DNA of 54,601 nt, taken from Lachnospiraceae bacterium (lineage in GTDB: Bacteria > Bacillota > Clostridia > Lachnospirales > Lachnospiraceae). Position 1 is the stretch's first letter. Each line of letters starts with the position of its first letter. The notes under the pieces were generated by a model, which was not told the origin of the DNA, did no database searches, and worked only from the letters and a program-made list of their open reading frames with translations. Below are positions 52,412 through 54,601 of the stretch, in pieces. Location of the stretch: positions 8,080-62,680 of the forward strand of contig JAJQDT010000042.1 in NCBI GenBank assembly GCA_021202075.1, read 5' to 3'. The translations under genes were made by a program, and so were the position numbers.

Positions 52412-54253
52412 ATGGCTACTTGCTTATTAACATTACGGCCTTTTCACAAGCCATCATTTTCTGTCAGAATGTCAGAAAATGATGGAAAAAAACGCAGTAT
52501 TGAACAGATTATTACGAAATCGCCTGATGTATGCGTATTCTCAGATTTGAGTTATGAATTTGCATTTTCGTGCGAAGAGTCAATTGTTGTTCAGGATGTT
52601 AATGTATATATAAATGATGTATACGAACAGTCTGTATACAATGATGGCTTGATAATGTTTCCGGGTGAAATTTCAGGCAATCGACGTATATTTATGGACT
52701 GTTATGGCTTTGTGGAAATTTCGCTTGTTGTCTCTGACGCCGATGGTAATGAGTATCAATATACTACTGAGTATCTTCCTGTTTTAGTGCGACGTGGAGA
52801 ACTCAATAATGCAGTAAAAGCCATGGTAAACTATGTGTATTCCAATCAGGAATTGTTGCTGCTCAATGGTGAGCCAAAGGCAAAGAACCTGGCAAATTTG
52901 AAAGAAAGTGGCTATCAAAATCTATCTGCTCAAATCGTTCTTGCGGAAGAGATTGCTGCTGTTTACGAGAGCAGTTTTGGATATTTTAAGGCCAATAGTC
53001 GATTCAAAATTGATAAGGTTTCAAAAGTTGATCAGTTTGAACGTCTCCAGTATCTTACTCCTGCAACGGTTCAGTATATAGCCAGCCATCCTGGAGAACT
53101 GCGCAAAATTAATGGCTTTTCAGGGGTACGTATAGGCAATTCTGTTTATCAGCCTGAAAAGACGCTATCTACACAAAATGAGAGGTCATATGATATCTAT
53201 GAAAACAGGGTTGTTTTAGGTTTCATTCGAGAAATGATTGATTCCTTAGATAAGCTGCATGAACAATGTTGCGCCTTGCTTAAACAAATTCCTGGCAATG
53301 AAAATTATAGTGACGAATACATTTATTCCTCTTTTTTCATGTTTATAGAAACGAAAAGAATGCTGGAAAATGGATTAACTCGTCTGACGGATCTTCAAAC
53401 AAAGTTTATGCAACTTTGGACAATGTACAGTGGTGCGTTAAAGATAAAGGAAGAGATAACAATAAGAGCCCCTCGCCCATCCAGTATTTTTTTGTCAGTT
53501 CCGCAATATAATCGTATCTTTGTTCAAATTCATAAATGGTTTCGGTTTGGCATTTATGATTTTGCCAGAGAAAATTACATGTTCTCCTTCATAAAGATTT
53601 CTGCACTTTATGAAGGATACCTTCTGGCTAAAATGATTGCATACTTTCAGAGCAGAGGATATTTGCTTGAAAGCACAAAGAAATGTATATATCCGACAAA
53701 GCGCAATTGGAAGTATAAAAATGTGAATAGTGTCAATACATTTTTTTTCAAAAAGGATAGATATAATTTGACACTTTATTATCAGCCAGTCATTTATGAT
53801 TCTGATGAGAGCAGTATAAATGGAATTGGTTTGTTTCGTAATAATTCCATTCCCATTTTGAATGGCGAAGAAGATGAAAATCGATTGGGTGGTCATTATT
53901 ATTCTCCGGATTACTTAATTAAGATGGAAGATAGTTTATCTACACGATATCTTATATTGGACGCAAAATTCAGCGACTTGGCTTGCGTAAGGAGATATCA
54001 TGTTAGAAATCTTGCATTTAAGTATTTATTCTCTATAAGTACCGTCCAACCTACTGATTTAGTAGTGGGATTGTGTGTACTTTATGGAAAGTGTAGGCCT
54101 TCAGATCAGATACAAAGTGCATATGATAAGCAATTACAAAACCAGCAAATAATGCCTATAACTGAATTATTGCCATTGATGGAGAGCATCGCAGATGATG
54201 AGCATTACAGAAACCTGGATGCACTTATGAGAAAGGCTTTTAGCTTATATTAG
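52412..54253 (+). CDS. McrC-like / DUF2357 PD-(D/E)XK nuclease
   Basis: A 613-residue partner of the McrB-like NTPase. N-terminal beta domain (to ~130), helical DUF2357-like middle (LNNAVKAMVNYVYSNQELLL, RSYDIYENRVVLGFIREMIDSL), and a C-terminal PD-(D/E)XK core: YSPDYLIKMED...YLILDAKFSD with Asp517 and Lys519. Typical for DUF2357/PDDEXK_7 proteins of type IV restriction loci. GGAGG stands upstream of ATG 52412. The pair is AT-rich and at the end of a decayed region, consistent with a transferred defence module. Probable target: modified or foreign nucleic acid (inference). Confidence 0.82.
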   Translation: MATCLLTLRPFHKPSFSVRMSENDGKKRSIEQIITKSPDVCVFSDLSYEFAFSCEESIVVQDVNVYINDVYEQSVYNDGLIMFPGEISGNRRIFMDCYGFVEISLVVSDADGNEYQYTTEYLPVLVRRGELNNAVKAMVNYVYSNQELLLLNGEPKAKNLANLKESGYQNLSAQIVLAEEIAAVYESSFGYFKANSRFKIDKVSKVDQFERLQYLTPATVQYIASHPGELRKINGFSGVRIGNSVYQPEKTLSTQNERSYDIYENRVVLGFIREMIDSLDKLHEQCCALLKQIPGNENYSDEYIYSSFFMFIETKRMLENGLTRLTDLQTKFMQLWTMYSGALKIKEEITIRAPRPSSIFLSVPQYNRIFVQIHKWFRFGIYDFARENYMFSFIKISALYEGYLLAKMIAYFQSRGYLLESTKKCIYPTKRNWKYKNVNSVNTFFFKKDRYNLTLYYQPVIYDSDESSINGIGLFRNNSIPILNGEEDENRLGGHYYSPDYLIKMEDSLSTRYLILDAKFSDLACVRRYHVRNLAFKYLFSISTVQPTDLVVGLCVLYGKCRPSDQIQSAYDKQLQNQQIMPITELLPLMESIADDEHYRNLDALMRKAFSLY

Positions 54254-54362
54254 AATATGAATAAGTTTTCTTTACTTGAGAAGGATTTACTGAAACTTTC
54301 GGGTTTTGTGACTAAGTGCAGACTAAGCCAATTGTAAGAAAAAGTGAGAGAAATGTTATGCG

Positions 54363-54392
54363 GCGTGGGCTCTTGCCCGCGCTTATTTTTTT
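54363..54392 (+). terminator. Terminator of the McrBC-like operon
   Basis: GCGTGGGC / GCCCGCGC stem with TCTT loop and one G-T pair, followed by TTATTTTTTTT. Confidence 0.88.
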
Positions 54393-54406
54393 TCAAGATT
54401 GATAAT

Positions 54407-54450
54407 TTATCATATATGATAAAATCGCGAAGTCTCTATCATATATGATA
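54407..54450. promoter_or_regulatory. Twin palindromic operator-like sites
   Basis: TTATCATATATGATAA (54407-54422) and TATCATATATGATA (54437-54450), both perfect palindromes with centres 29 bp apart. No gene follows before the window ends at 54601. A hairpin GAATTTTT-GCGAAG-AAAAATTC lies at 54539-54560. Confidence 0.7.
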
Positions 54451-54601
54451 ATTATTATTAAACAACCATTCAGAAAAAACTCTTTTCTTTGAAGGCTGTT
54501 TTCTATTCTATTTATGGAACGGAAGAATTCTGAGCTGAGAATTTTTGCGAAGAAAAATTCCGCGGGCCGAAAATTCCGACATAATGAAATATATAGGATA
54601 A

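Overview
The window reads as chromosomal DNA from an endospore-forming Firmicute of class Clostridia, most likely a gut-associated member of the Lachnospiraceae. The evidence is an intact spoIIA operon (SpoIIAA, SpoIIAB, sigma-F), a YyaC-like sporulation protein, a CotS-like spore-coat kinase-fold protein, a sortase-type surface protein, an anaerobic 2-hydroxyacyl-CoA dehydratase system, and strong AGGAGG-type ribosome sites. Most of the window is GC-rich. The last ~5.5 kb (about 49,000-54,360) and parts of 40,000-45,000 are clearly more AT-rich and look acquired. I see no rRNA, tRNA, CRISPR array or transposase.

Layout. 1-3069: 3' end of a large wall-anchored repeat protein. 3545-7106: 2-hydroxyacyl-CoA dehydratase subunit, then a second subunit fused to its ATP-dependent activase. 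7529-8466: ybaB-recR, with a convergent yyaC (8463-9191). 9745-13976: MarR regulator plus an asymmetric heterodimeric ABC exporter. 14159-15826: AAA-ATPase/PD-(D/E)XK protein. 15924-17072: exported protein with an acidic tail. 17525-20915: folC, a 52-residue small protein and a zinc-ribbon/TPR membrane protein. 21234-22917: spoIIA operon. 23272-29373: GH3 glycosidase, CotS-like protein, phosphoglucomutase. 29642-34149: YbaK deacylase and two proteins of unknown function. 34405-34551: cluster of DnaA boxes. 34761-38740: CapA-like protein, PAS protein, apiosidase-like glycosidase. 38974-45044: nitroreductase, Rpn-type nuclease, small ORF, TrpB2-type tryptophan synthase, second AAA/nuclease protein. 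45100-47114: D-2-hydroxyacid dehydrogenase divergent from a Crp/Fnr regulator that has a duplicated start region. 47602-48861: UPF0175-like antitoxin and a decayed Schlafen/AlbA_2 gene. 49757-54253: McrB/McrC-like type IV restriction pair.

The most unusual feature is a set of short nested palindromes scattered between and inside genes. One class is a composite of a ~40-nt nested hairpin, ~4 nt, and a 27-29-nt hairpin. It occurs upstream of the dehydratase fusion, marR, the Rpn gene and trpB2, and also in frame inside the phosphoglucomutase gene. A second class (~76 bp) lies upstream of folC, spoIIA, the GH3 gene and a repeat-protein gene; one copy is itself split by a 63-nt palindrome. In parallel, several conserved proteins (SpoIIAB, FolC, phosphoglucomutase, one ABC subunit, the CotS-like protein, the dehydratase fusion) carry low-complexity in-frame insertions at domain surfaces. 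Together these suggest a genome colonised by small palindromic or repeat elements that are tolerated inside reading frames.
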